Below, piece after piece: positions 10,197 through 20,466 of a DNA stretch of 64,000 bases. The number at the start of each line of letters is the position of its first letter. Position 1 is the stretch's first letter. Under the pieces are notes generated by a model, which was not told the origin of the DNA, did not search any database, and was given only the letters and a program-made list of their open reading frames with translations. This stretch comes from Sipunculus nudus (Eukaryota > Annelida > Sipuncula > Golfingiida > Sipunculidae), in contig CM049306.1 of assembly GCA_026874595.1 (NCBI GenBank), positions 12,233,019-12,297,018 of the forward strand, in the 5' to 3' direction. The position numbers were made by a program, and so were the translations under genes.

Positions 10197-12700
10197 CTGT
10201 ATACAGAAAATACAACAGCTACATAAAAATTATCAACATCTGCTGAAAGACTCTCTCTCTACTTTAGCAGGACCAAAAAGGAACTGAAAACAAGCAAGTC
10301 TGAAAGATTCAGAGCATTATGAAAGAAGGTAAAAAGAATTAAATAAATGCACTAGAAAGTTATAAATCAAAGATATTATCTTTAGACAGACTGCTCTCCA
10401 TGAGGGCTTGATTTGTTTTAATAACTCATTTATTACACTAATTGTTATAAAGTTTACAGTTTGCACTACAAAAAAATTCTTCTTGTTAAGATAAAATTTC
10501 TTGCCAAGAAAAATTTTCTTCAGACAAAAAAATCTTCAAGATAATTCTCCTTATTATCTTTAGAAAAGATATATTATCTTGTCAGAAGAAATATTTTCTT
10601 GACCAGTGTGAGACAAAAAATTCTTACTGACTCCCAAGAAAAAATTTTTGTCACAGTTTTTTTTTCTTATATTTGAAATTATTAGGAGTGGGGCAAGAAA
10701 ATTTATCTTCTATTTTTGGCAGTGTTCCTTTGGGTTACCAAATAATGACACCACAACCATAAAAAATACCTACTTATCATAAATATGTCTTAGTTCATGA
10801 TCTGAGAGGTGGCTGTACTCTAGTTCTATCTTCTCTAACAGATTACTGAACACCCGCTCCTTCTCCGAGAGTTCCTGGGAGATGACAGGCAGTCGCTCTA
10901 CACAAACAGCACTCACCAGCTGCCACTTCTCCTGTAAGCACTGCCCAGAGGAAAACTCCTGCCGACAGTTCCTGAAGGCTACAGAAGGAAAAAACAGTAT
11001 CAAAGATGTGGCAGGGTAGATTATTATCTACAATATGCTATTTATCTCATACCTGTATAAACATGTATATTTCTCACCTTATATTAAACAAAGATAATAC
11101 ACTCATGGTATGGCAGAACCAACTGATAACATTTTGGGTCAATTTCCCTCTTTCTAATCCCCATCAATTATTCCTTAGAATCCCCTTCTATTTATCATTA
11201 AACGATTAAACCTATTCACTTATATAAGATAGTGCATATTGAATGTCTAAACTTCCAAAACTGTATCTCCAATGTTTATTTGAGGAATTAAAGTTAAAAA
11301 AGTAGTTTTTCTAAATTTTTTGGACGAGAAACATACAAGAGAAAAAATATGAATGGAATTTTACTGTAATATCTTGTTCATTTAAGAATATATAACTGAT
11401 GCTTTATAATCTAAAATATGAAATGCCATTGGAATGCAGTATTAAAATATTTTATCTTATTGTACATATATATCTTAGTTGCTGTATTCTCCAATTCAAA
11501 ATAAAAAAAAAATGCGTGTAAGGCAAATAATGAGATATAATAATAGAACAACTTAGAACTGATGCCTAAACAACAGGTCATAGGTTTTTGATTATCCTTA
11601 GCCACATGCATACATTAATCCTGAAATCCTGGAGGTTTATATAACTGCCTTAATGACAGATATTTCTTATCATATGGAAACCTTCATCCTCATTTTATAG
11701 AAATTGCTGTCAACAGCGCATAGATGTATCCTTAAAGGTCCCTTCGAAGGGATTTAACAATGATATTTTAAAATTTAATTTGCAGCACATGGTAGGAATA
11801 CCAAAATACTGAAATAGTGATAACAAGAACACCACAAACATACATAAAAGGCCTGTCTTGTACCTGTTGACCTCTGACCTCATTCAATATGCATGAACTT
11901 TGATGTTTATGTAATTCAGGAGAGAATCTTTATTGGTAAATATATATAATGAGTTTCATGTAAATTTATATGATTTTTGTTAAGTCACTACGGTACCTCC
12001 AAAGTGCAGTGACATCTGTCCTCATTTAATATGCTTGGATTTCATTGGAAATCAAACATACGGGAGATATTTTTTAAACTGATTAACAGTTCTGATGAGT
12101 TCGAAGAAAATCCTTCATATTCTTTGTTTGTTATCATGGTGACACCACAAAGTGGCCTGTACAAAGCAGCCTGGTAACCTCTGACTTCATTAAATATGCG
12201 TGAAATTTGCTGAGAGTTTAACTGAGGTGAGGAAATGTATTGGTTAATATGTATAATGAGTTTTTAATTAAAATCCATATAATTTTTGTTAAGTACCACA
12301 GTGCCTCCAAGGCCATGACCTCTGACCTCATTAAATATAAATGGATTTAACTGGAAATTGAATTTAGGCGAGATATTTTATTGATAAACATTTCTGATAA
12401 GTTTTATCACAATCCTTCATATTCTTCGTAAGTTATCATGGCTACACCACAAAGTTGTCTTGTGACCAATATACCTTATTTAATATGTGTGGACTTGGCC
12501 TATAATGGAACTCTGGGGAGATAATCTTTTGGTAAGTTGTTATGGAGTGTTTGGTGAAATCCATCAAAGCTGCTGTAAGTTACTGGCCTCCTGGACAGCC
12601 AGTTAGACAGCTGGTGAGAATACCATAATACTCCCATTGTAAGACAGGTGTACAAAAAAAACCCCCAAAAAATAACTTATTATATATTTATATATTTATA

Positions 12701-12773
<73 letters not shown>

Positions 12774-12840
12774 GTACATAGTCATTGTTTCATTGTAAAA
12801 AATGATGACAGAGTGCTTGATGGCTGAAGAGGGCATTCCA

Positions 12841-12906
<66 letters not shown>

Positions 12907-12983
12907 GTAAATAATTTTATATTACAAAAAATATATATTTGAATACATATAAACATGTATATGTTTCAATATTGCAATTTTTG

Positions 12984-13028
<45 letters not shown>

Positions 13029-14110
13029 AATAAATATATTTAATTTTAAAAACACTTATAGTCCGTTCCAGCACCCCTGTCCACCTGTTTTTTCATGATT
13101 ATTTTTTTGATAATCAAAGAACGTCCAAAATTTTTTATCTTGGGGCAGAAAGAGGATAAAGCGCAATTAACTATTATGGAAATAATAGCGTACCTAATGT
13201 CATTTCCCTGTAAACAATTTAAAAGCATTTTATGAGTAACAAGTCTATTCTGTAGAGACATTGTGCCACTAATCTGTGAAATGGGCATATCAGGGATGAG
13301 TCTTGACGTCATAATAGACGTGACGTACTAAAGAGGCGCCCATATTCATGGGACCAATAATCAAGAGCTCCCGACCCCTGTTTACAGCGAGACTTGAATT
13401 CTTCGCATGCACGTGCTTCACTGTTACGTCACATTACTTTATATCCATATCCAAGGAGGATAAACAATGGCCAATTATTAGGGATGCCATGAACCACGGA
13501 TATATATGAGATATGTCAACCAGGCCGTAAAGTGAATAATATTTATATTTTGAGTAGGTAAGGTACCAAAAATTACGCTTTTGCCTCTTTATGCCATTGG
13601 TGCAAATATTTTTGCAAGTTTGTCTTATGTAGAGATAATCGCGAAAAAACAGGTGGACAGGGGTGCTGGAACGGACTATAATAAAATAAATCATAAAACA
13701 ATTTAAAGAAAGTTTTTTAAATTATAAATTCAATATAATATTTTCCAAATTTTTTCAGTGCCTCTTTTGATATCACAAATGATTCATCAAATGACCTGAT
13801 CAGGGGCAGCACAGTTGGCTCACTACACTGGTCTGTATAGCTATACACCAACAGACCAGAGTATAGCACCACAGCTACAGATGCCACAGTGCAGGGGAGT
13901 TTATATGGGCGATAATCAGATAATGAGTGAAGCTGGGCCAATAATTTGCTCGCGACCTTTAATGAAGCTACAATTAAAGGTTTTGCGTTACACACTGGTC
14001 GAGCTGATCTTTATCTAACTCACGATACTGCTCTCACCTGCATTAACCAGCCGAGAAACAACCCCTTGTCTGGTCAATCGGGAAACCTGTTGTCCCAAGG
14101 TCGCAGCCAT
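10063..14110 (-). CDS. MRPL46: 39S/mitochondrial ribosomal protein L46 (mL46), N-terminal half, exons 1-3
   Basis: mL46 is a structural protein of the large subunit of the mitochondrial ribosome; its C-terminal half has a nudix-like fold. Three exons (14110-14038, 10978-10774, 10196-10063) join in phases 1 and 2 without a break and give about 137 residues. The N-terminus ([20 protein letters not shown]) is Arg-rich, acid-free and amphipathic, like a mitochondrial targeting peptide. Exon 2 encodes [28 protein letters not shown] and SDHELR. Exon 3 encodes [12 protein letters not shown]. These match, in order, the human segments WRLLGALCLQRPPVVS, LLQQIEIERSLYSDHELR and AQDLEDMWEQ. The ATG sits in a strong context (CCAAGATGG). 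The C-terminal ~140 residues were not found and probably lie beyond position 1, so intron 3 may exceed 10 kb. Identification is strong; the exon 3 donor is less certain because it coincides with the minisatellite. Confidence 0.85.
10197..10773 (-). other. MRPL46 intron 2
   Basis: A 577-bp intron. Between about 10480 and 10680 it is rich in short self-complementary AT motifs such as TTTCTTGCCAAGAAA (10498-10512), and AAGATAAT with its complement ATTATCTT. They may derive from a small inverted-repeat element. No coding content is seen. Confidence 0.6.
10774..10978 (-). CDS. MRPL46: MRPL46 exon 2
   Basis: It is 205 nt long with 67 complete codons. The acceptor is a pyrimidine-rich TTTTTTCCTTCTGTAG and the donor reads TAA|GTAGGT. 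The two leftover bases AA pair with the first base of exon 3 to give Lys. This exon carries the most recognisable mL46 block, from WQLVSAVC to [10 protein letters not shown]. Confidence 0.85.
11850..12620. repeat. Dimeric ~306-bp tandem repeat in MRPL46 intron 1
   Basis: A TGACCTCTGACCTCATT-like phrase recurs at 11868, 12010, 12175, 12316 and 12463, with intervals of 142, 165, 141 and 147 bp. Alternate units are more alike. Units 1 and 3 share GGTTAATAT/GGTAAATAT followed by ATAATGAGTTT. Units 2 and 4 share CCTTCATATTCTT and a GTTATCATGG followed by ACACCACAAAG. The basic repeat is therefore a ~306-bp A-B dimer. Two units contain TGACCTCTGACCT (11868-11880 and 12316-12328). Confidence 0.8.
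12667..13026. repeat. Cluster of three (AT)n microsatellites
   Basis: Pure TA runs lie at about 12709-12770, 12847-12902 and 12988-13026, separated by AT-rich unique sequence, all in intron 1 of MRPL46. Confidence 0.95.
13057..13680. mobile_element. MITE-like element with perfect 38-bp terminal inverted repeats
   Basis: The left end 13057-13094 and the right end 13643-13680 are exact reverse complements over 38 bp. They begin TATAGTCCGTTCC and run into CACCCCTGTCCACCTG. Weaker complementarity continues inward (ATGATTAT against the complement of ATAATCGC). The element is 624 bp. The outermost TA on each side may be a TA target duplication, as made by Tc1/mariner-type or similar transposases. 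No transposase is encoded; the minus-strand ORFs of 86-88 codons across it show no recognisable domain. It sits in intron 1 of MRPL46. Confidence 0.85.
14038..14110 (-). CDS. MRPL46: MRPL46 exon 1 (coding part)
   Basis: It has 24 codons plus one base, from ATG at 14110-14108 to a donor read as GCAG|GTGAGA on the minus strand. The G at the end joins CC from exon 2 to give Ala. The sequence has seven hydrophobic and four Arg residues and no acidic residue, as expected for a mitochondrial presequence. Confidence 0.8.
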
Positions 14111-14200
14111 CTTGGTCGAATTAAACCTCCAATAGACGAGAGAGATTTCATCAGCATTTGATCGATCAACAAAATTTTGCTTCAAATAACTTTCTCTAGC
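14111..14200 (-). promoter_or_regulatory. Presumed MRPL46 5' UTR / promoter side
   Basis: The sequence just upstream of the ATG (to the right on the plus strand) has no TATA box. It contains CTCCAATAG (14127-14135), whose plus-strand CCAAT lies about 20 bp from the start codon. TATA-less promoters are usual for housekeeping mitochondrial protein genes. No transcription start can be fixed from sequence. Confidence 0.3.
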
Positions 14201-14302
14201 GTTTCAAAACAAATATCGACTTATAATAGAAGAAGGAAGATAGACACAGGTTTGCGTATAAAACTGAATTTGCTACTCTCATGTAACCATAAAAATAATG
14301 AT

Positions 14303-14303
<1 letters not shown>

Positions 14304-14340
<37 letters not shown>

Positions 14341-14371
14341 TAATAATATAATAATAATAATAATAATAAAT
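14304..14371. repeat. (AAT)n microsatellite
   Basis: AAT runs, interrupted once near 14336-14346. They generate an artefactual poly-Asn/poly-Ile ORF. Confidence 0.95.
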
Positions 14372-14399
14372 ACATTATTACCATCTTCAAAGTTTTAAA

Positions 14400-15655
14400 T
14401 ATTTCTTTTGGTGAAATAAAAGATCATTTATTAGAATTTTTTCTCCTGTCACAAGTGCTATAATCGAACACATTTTATTTAATTGCCTTATTAGCCTGGA
14501 TCGAGACAACGTATGAAGGATTGTGATTGGATTTCCAAGTTTATATAAATTTTAATTTATTAAGCTAATAATTAATAGGTCCAAGTGATAACAGCTAGTC
14601 CTCATAAAGTGAAATTTATTTCTCATAAGTTGGAAGTGGATTTCTAATGTTCAGTTTATCAGTTGCATGGTTACACATGTATGTATTTTAATCGTGTCAT
14701 ATCGACCCTCTATCATTACAACCAGATTACTGCGCATTATTCGATTGCCTACCGAGTCCAGTTGTCATGGCTAAGAGATGTGCACGACAACTGCTTGAAA
14801 AAAAAAATTGGGAATTCATATGCTCCGATAAATTAAATAGCTCTAAATATTTTTTTTGTAATCAACTCATTCATTCTTATTTCATTGCTTATTCGTCTTT
14901 TGAACTGTAAATGAATTAATATTGTTACAAATTTGTCAACAGAAATATGTGTATTGTTCAAAGAATAAACTGATGTACAAGGAAAAATAAAATAAACAAA
15001 AAAAAAAAATAAAGAAAAATGTTTATTTTAATATAAAAAATTAGATAAAAGAGTTCAAAATCGCATGATTCAAAAGTATAGGCTTTGTGAACCTGAATAT
15101 ACGTGCTGCAGTACTGGCATTTTATATGAACAAGAAGAACCAAGAAGAATTAAAACAATAGGTAACGAAATAAGCCCAGTTGATAATAAATTTTGTACAA
15201 AGAAACCAATCATTTATTTTTATATACAAATTCATGGAAAAAGCATCTCTTACCTTCAAATGATATACAGGCACGTAACAGGCTTTTTTTGCTCGGAATA
15301 GCATGCCGGCTGTGCCTGATCATACCTACATGGATTGTGAAGTTCTGTATTTAAATGTTTGTACTTATGCTGAACTGCTTTCACGTGACAAGTTTCAACC
15401 TGCAACCCTTAATTGTTTTTAATTATACGCTTGTGTTTTAAGGAATCAAATAACTAAAGACTCTTAACCAACAATAAATTTAATTAATAGAACCACGGGC
15501 AGAAATTTTGTTTGAGCAAGATGTTCTAGCTAGTTTCGAGATATTTGCAGGATCTATAAAGAGGGTTGGTGGGATCAGGGTTTATTTACATACACTTTAC
15601 TTGGATAATTTTATTTTTTACCTTGTGTAATTTTGTATTTTATTTATAATTTTAA
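14400..15655. other. AT-rich non-coding stretch
   Basis: No exon, RNA or repeat could be supported. Short ORFs of 60-80 codons on both strands lack recognisable domains and match chance expectation. Confidence 0.6.
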
Positions 15656-15659
15656 ATAA

Positions 15660-15790
15660 ATGAAGCGGACCGCTTGGACCAGTCCACCTTCAGTACCGGG
15701 CTGCCTACAGCTGGACCGGACCAGGACAGAACCGCTCTGGTAGTGGACCGATCCCCCAGGGCATGGTCCGGTCAGGTCGATGTGTCTCAT
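15660..15790. other. GC-rich patch with repeated GGACC/GGTCC
   Basis: About 120 bp carry at least eight GGACC or GGTCC pentamers on alternating strands, for example TGGACCAGTCCA, CTGGACCGGACCAGG and GGTCCGGTC. This stands out from the AT-rich surroundings. The sequence can fold on itself. It may be a remnant of an inverted-repeat element; I cannot name it. Confidence 0.35.
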
Positions 15791-15953
15791 CGATGTAGAT
15801 TAGTACTTCAGCGTTAATTGTGATATGTTAAAAAAACTGCATCAGGTGCATTGGTGTAATGCCTCTGTGGGTTCAATCCAGGGATAAAAACACAATTGTT
15901 ATAAATTTAGAAAAAAAAATTTCTGGTGATATGTTAACATGTTCCAACAAAAC

Positions 15954-16589
15954 CTATTCACCAAGGACACGCAAAGAGGCCGATGACGAAAAAAACTTGC
16001 TTGCATAACTGGGAAACTGGTTATATATACGGTCCAATGGCCGAAACTGCAAGTATAAAGGCGATGCGTCTCGAAACACTGTCGTTAATTCACAATGATC
16101 GAGTTCGGCTCTCGAATGGCATGGCTGGGTCTCCGCTGCTGGGATCGGTGGATGAAATGTGGGTTGCTTCTGCCTTTGCGGCTGTTGATGCTTTAGCCTT
16201 ACTAAAAGGTCACCGGCTCGGGATGTACGGTGGCGCCCTCTCGCGGCTTTCTGCTTGCTTTGGTGTGGCATCGCGTCTGTTGGCTCAGAGAACGTGCTTA
16301 AGGAGCGCACAGGGCTGAGGTCTTGACCACAGCAACCTGTAGCTACTCGACGAGCGTAAACTTCTTCTGCTGCTGAGGACACACAAAGAGCATTTAGATA
16401 AGCTGTATGCAGAAATTGTTGAAAGTTGTGTAGATGAAAGTTACAAGTGGTTGCCATACCGACAACAAACGAGCAGGTCAAACCTTTACAGAACAGTCCT
16501 TGTTCTGGGATTTGCCATGGATACAGCATTATCACCCGGATACAGGGCATCGGGCTGCTATAACGCGTTGACCTCGCGCAGATTACCAC
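15954..16589 (-). CDS. Unrecognised 211-codon open stretch in a CpG-rich patch
   Basis: I do not recognise this product. The minus strand is open for 211 codons and the plus strand for 111 codons (15983-16318). The whole of 15.95-16.6 kb is much richer in CpG and GC than its neighbours. A more conservative start would be the Met in MATTCNFHLHNF, about 45 codons in. The predicted protein has Cys pairs, many Arg/Ser/Gln residues and no clear domain, signal peptide or membrane segment. Openness on both strands can follow simply from high GC. It could be a 5' exon, a CpG-island promoter or an old element. Confidence 0.2.
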   Translation of the reverse strand: MVICARSTRYSSPMPCIRVIMLYPWQIPEQGLFCKGLTCSFVVGMATTCNFHLHNFQQFLHTAYLNALCVSSAAEEVYARRVATGCCGQDLSPVRSLSTFSEPTDAMPHQSKQKAARGRHRTSRAGDLLVRLKHQQPQRQKQPTFHPPIPAAETQPCHSRAELDHCELTTVFRDASPLYLQFRPLDRIYNQFPSYASKFFSSSASLRVLGE

Positions 16590-16599
16590 AAATAATGGA

Positions 16600-18384
16600 C
16601 TAACCCACGTAAACAGAGTATGTCAGAAATTATAAATATTAGTCATGATAGAGACCTAAGGAGCTAAGTTAAGAAAATGAAGTAGGCCTAAGGAGAACCG
16701 GGACTATTGATAATATATTTACAACTGCAGAAAATGCTAATCACTTTATATAAATGCGGATATAAACTTTATAATATTGTTCGGGTAATAAAAAAACATA
16801 CCATCAAAGAATACTGTCAGCGTTTGTTTGTCCGACATTTAGGTACATCATTAAAATTGAAAAATCTGATGGACGAACAGTTGTACAGTCTGATCATGAC
16901 CCTACAGAGGAAAGCATATTTGACCTATATATATTGGGTCAAATATGGTGAATATACATGTATTTGCATATTCGTGGAAATAATCTATCCTGTAAATTAT
17001 AAGTTTTAGTCACTCTTAAAATCTAGAGTTAGTGATGAAGATGAGCTCCGATGGGTGCATGGTTCTGTAATGTTTCTAAAGAACCAAGGAAATGATCAAA
17101 TCTATTCGAATATCATAGTGTTATGGCTGATGGTTAACTGTTATCAAGCTTCTAACTCGTAGTTTTTCATCTGAAATTAAAGTATCATCACCAAAGATCA
17201 ATCTGTAATACTGATGCAAATTTAACGCACACAAATAACCAGTCATTTTAATCAACTGATGTTCAAATAAGGACCAGGGACTTACATTGGAACAATTTAT
17301 TTATTGGAATATAATATACACGATTCCAATGGCACGTTACGTAGCGACATTTTACAAATTACACTACGAAAAAAATATTTAAATGCATTCTGTCATGGAT
17401 TTAAAATGAATTTATCTATGTCACACATGTAATCGAGCAGGTTTCGGAATGTATTAAATTTTGAAAGATTAAATGATAAAGTAGGGCTATTAACTAAGTT
17501 TTGAGTGCATCACCAAATCAGAATATATTGCAGTTTTAATGGGTTTAAAAAGTATATGCAATACCCAGGAATTACCAGATGTAAAATGACAGGTAATATA
17601 CAACTCCGTGACAGATAAAATCGCCACATTGGAAAGCCGTCGAGGGCGGACTCAAGCCCCATTCAACATGGATTGGGAATTTTTTTTATATAAAATACCA
17701 ACATAATCCGTCAGCAAATAGACCATGAACACTACCCATTTCCACACAACCAAAACTCAATTGCAGAAAATGTATAGTGTTCATCTCCAAAAGGTAATCC
17801 TATTCAAGAATGGGACCGCCAGAAAATGGTGTGATTATTGCTGAACGAAAGTTTATTTGAAAAAAGTTCTCGCTTTTTCTCCTAGACTTCTTCCTTCCTG
17901 GACTGAAATCGTCAACATTTTATAAATTCGGACAGGTGATACAAGGTATCCGATAGTAATATCACAACAGAACTGACACAATGAGTAATGAAAATGATTT
18001 AAAAATTTATCATATGTCAAAAATCCGTATTAAAATCTTTAGTTGCAAATGAGAGAAATTGTATGTCCACTATTATTGTACAAAATACATATCCTTGGCG
18101 GTAAAAACCGTGAAAGACTATCAAGATTGCAGCTAATAATGCCACATGTGCATTAGATGGAACAGGAACTCGTCAAAAACCAAACTCGGACGGAGCTCAT
18201 GGAGATTCTACAGATATGACACAATTCCTGAACCCGACATGAAAAAAGAGGAGCCTCTCCAATTTCCGTACTCTCAAAAGTATAGATACAGATCTCTTAG
18301 CAACCACAGAGTATATTAAGTTTAAGGAAGCTGATATCTAACGTAGCATTTGTAGTATACAAAAACTTAATATTTTGTTATAAT
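16600..18384. other. Non-coding stretch
   Basis: No gene or repeat could be supported. A 100-codon plus-strand ORF at 16707-17009 has no recognisable domain and an AT-driven composition. Element 1 begins at 18385. Confidence 0.55.
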
Positions 18385-19445
18385 TGTAGCGGGCCTGGTG
18401 CGGGGCCCAGGCCGAGGTCTGCTGGTAAACTGTACTCTTAAACGTATATCTTATAACTCATTGTCTAGGGGATTAAATTAACTCAACATTCACCCAGACC
18501 TCTCACTACAATTCCCAGGTCCCTGGTCGCATCGCGAACCAGCCAAGCACTGACGGGTTATTGCAGGAAGGCATGTAGTGTAAGGACACGAAGACAAGTA
18601 ACCAACAAGAGCAGATATTATTAATTGCAATACAAATAAATAATAAATGAAAATAAAGTAAAACTTAATGGAATAATAAAAACTGACTAGAATTACTGGA
18701 ATCCCTCTCTTAAACTTCACATAAACATGGCGGTGAGACTTAATGAGATTTACATGCCGGTGGCACTGAGATTTTTTCCGGATGAGTTTGTTTGAGCATG
18801 ATGAGCTTGTGTGAACATTATGTAAAAGTGCGTCTGAGCTTGATGAGCTTGGGTGAGCATGATTTACACGTTTGTTTGAGCAAGATGAGTTTGTGTGGGT
18901 ATTACGTACAAATTTGGTTCTACTTGAGTTTTAATCAATCTCCATAATCTAGCTCAGCTCGAGAAATCCCCAGCCCTAAACTCACCACCACACTGGTCAG
19001 CTCAGTATCCCTCGACACCTCCGGGCAAGGTCATCTTGCTCTGGCTGCCCTCTCTGTCTCTGACCAAAGGACTGAGTCTCAACTGCCACGTGCCATCTGT
19101 CCTGCTCTGAACAGGGGAGCCTGTCTTATATAGGGCTGATCAGCCAATTAGAATTAAGAACACTATTTTAAGTCAACCATCACCTATGGATGGGCACATG
19201 ACTTGACTAGAGGCTACTCTGCACCCAATGACTTTTGGGAGAAATAACTAGACGTTGCTGTATGTACTATCAGACACAAGGGACTATAATATTACAGTCG
19301 GCATCCCTGTGTACACAACACAGCTGGATCTTTCCTATACTAGGATAAAAGTAAACAGTCCTGAATCTAATCAGATATATAGCAAACCAAACCACAGGGT
19401 AGAAAACATAAAGTTAGATGCTTAATAAAACCTAAAATCACTACA
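18385..19445 (-). repeat. Element 1 3' LTR (1061 bp)
   Basis: Bounded by TGTAG and CTACA, and preceded on the minus strand by a polypurine tract. Its distal half matches 25307-25550, and 19120-19360 matches 25624-25850. About 490 bp in the middle (18640-19120) is absent from the 5' copy. That segment contains short repeats of TTTGAGCATGATGAGCTTGTG (18788-18905, with variants). Confidence 0.9.
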
Positions 19446-19461
19446 TTCCTCCCTCCTTAAA
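19446..19461 (-). other. Element 1 polypurine tract
   Basis: On the minus strand the sequence TTTAAGGAGGGAGGAA lies directly before the TGTAGTG start of the 3' LTR. This is the expected plus-strand DNA priming site of an LTR retrotransposon. Confidence 0.85.
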
Positions 19462-20265
19462 ATAATGTCACTCCGTAACATTTTTACCCTCTACATGTGA
19501 TTTTACTTGACCTTGCAACTCTATACTTGAAATCTACATAAAAATCTAAAATGAGAAATAAAAAGAAACATAAAATCTCAAGAAACATGAACTCTCACAA
19601 ATAATCATACATCAGTATCGCTATATCACTAGATCACGAATGTCAAACGTTTTCGTGACTGATACTGAAGAACTTGGACTTCCCAGGTAACTATCGCTTG
19701 CAATTTCTGCAGACATGCTATCACTTAAGTGCTTCTCCGTGATCTGGTGTATCAAAAATCTTCCTCTCCAGGACTATACACTGTACTGGTGCTTAAGGTT
19801 AGCATGCTACGTCCAGCTTTCACAGTTAAATATAATACTTCAGGTTTTTACATTATACTTCAGTGTATACTCTTAGAGTAGAGTCACATTACGTGTCATC
19901 CGCACACTACATATCTTTGATACCTCTTGGTACTATACCACATGGCATAAATATGAGTACATGTATTGCTACGTCACAATACAAAGTCAGAAAGTATACA
20001 AGTTTCTCTCAGAAACTCAACATGAGATCATGTTATAAGTTCAATGTTCAGGGGCTTCAGACAGCCTTAATCTCCTGAACATACATGTATATAATATCAA
20101 ATCGTAAAAATATCAAAACTCTTATAAAAATATAAGCCGGAGGCAAAGTCACATTAGGTTTAAGCAAGGTCACAAAGTTATCAAAAAGTACTTAGTCCCA
20201 GACAGTGTCTTAGCATACCATACAGTTCAGTGCTCTTGCACGCTCTTATTCAGCAAGGCAATACC
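19462..20265 (-). other. Element 1 non-coding region between pol and 3' LTR
   Basis: About 800 bp of AT-rich sequence separate the coiled-coil tail from the polypurine tract. I see no envelope-like reading frame in it. Confidence 0.5.
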
Positions 20266-20466
20266 TCAAGAGAAGATCTCGGCTTTCCTCTCAGCTTCAA
20301 TCGTGCGTTCCTCCATCTTCCTTAGTGTTTCTGCCATCTCTTCTAGTCGCTTCCCTTGTTCTTGAATTATCCGTATCTTCTCTTCTAACTCCTCTCTTAA
20401 TTTCTTGGCCGTTTGCTCGTCTTTTATCTCAACCTCTTTTTGGCCTGACGGCTTTGGTGTTTCCAA
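20266..20466 (-). pseudogene. Element 1 C-terminal coiled-coil segment of Pol
   Basis: A highly charged helix-forming segment (KKLREELEEKIRIIQEQGKR, then LEEMAETLRKMEER) follows the integrase C-terminal region in an adjacent frame. The overlap with the preceding frame suggests one frameshift near 20440-20466, after which the protein would run on. A coiled-coil tail after the integrase GPY/F region could aid multimerisation; that role is inference. Confidence 0.6.

Noticed and set aside
13717-13995. 92-codon minus-strand ORF as an extra MRPL46 exon
   Set aside because: Exons 1 and 2 already join in exact phase to give an mL46-like N-terminus. This ORF has no mL46 similarity and no clear AG/GT pair in a fitting phase.
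14177-14398. Asn/Ile-rich ORF
   Set aside because: Product of the (AAT)n microsatellite.
15840-15890. GGTTCAATCC near 15869 as a tRNA or SINE B box
   Set aside because: No A box or cloverleaf could be found around it.
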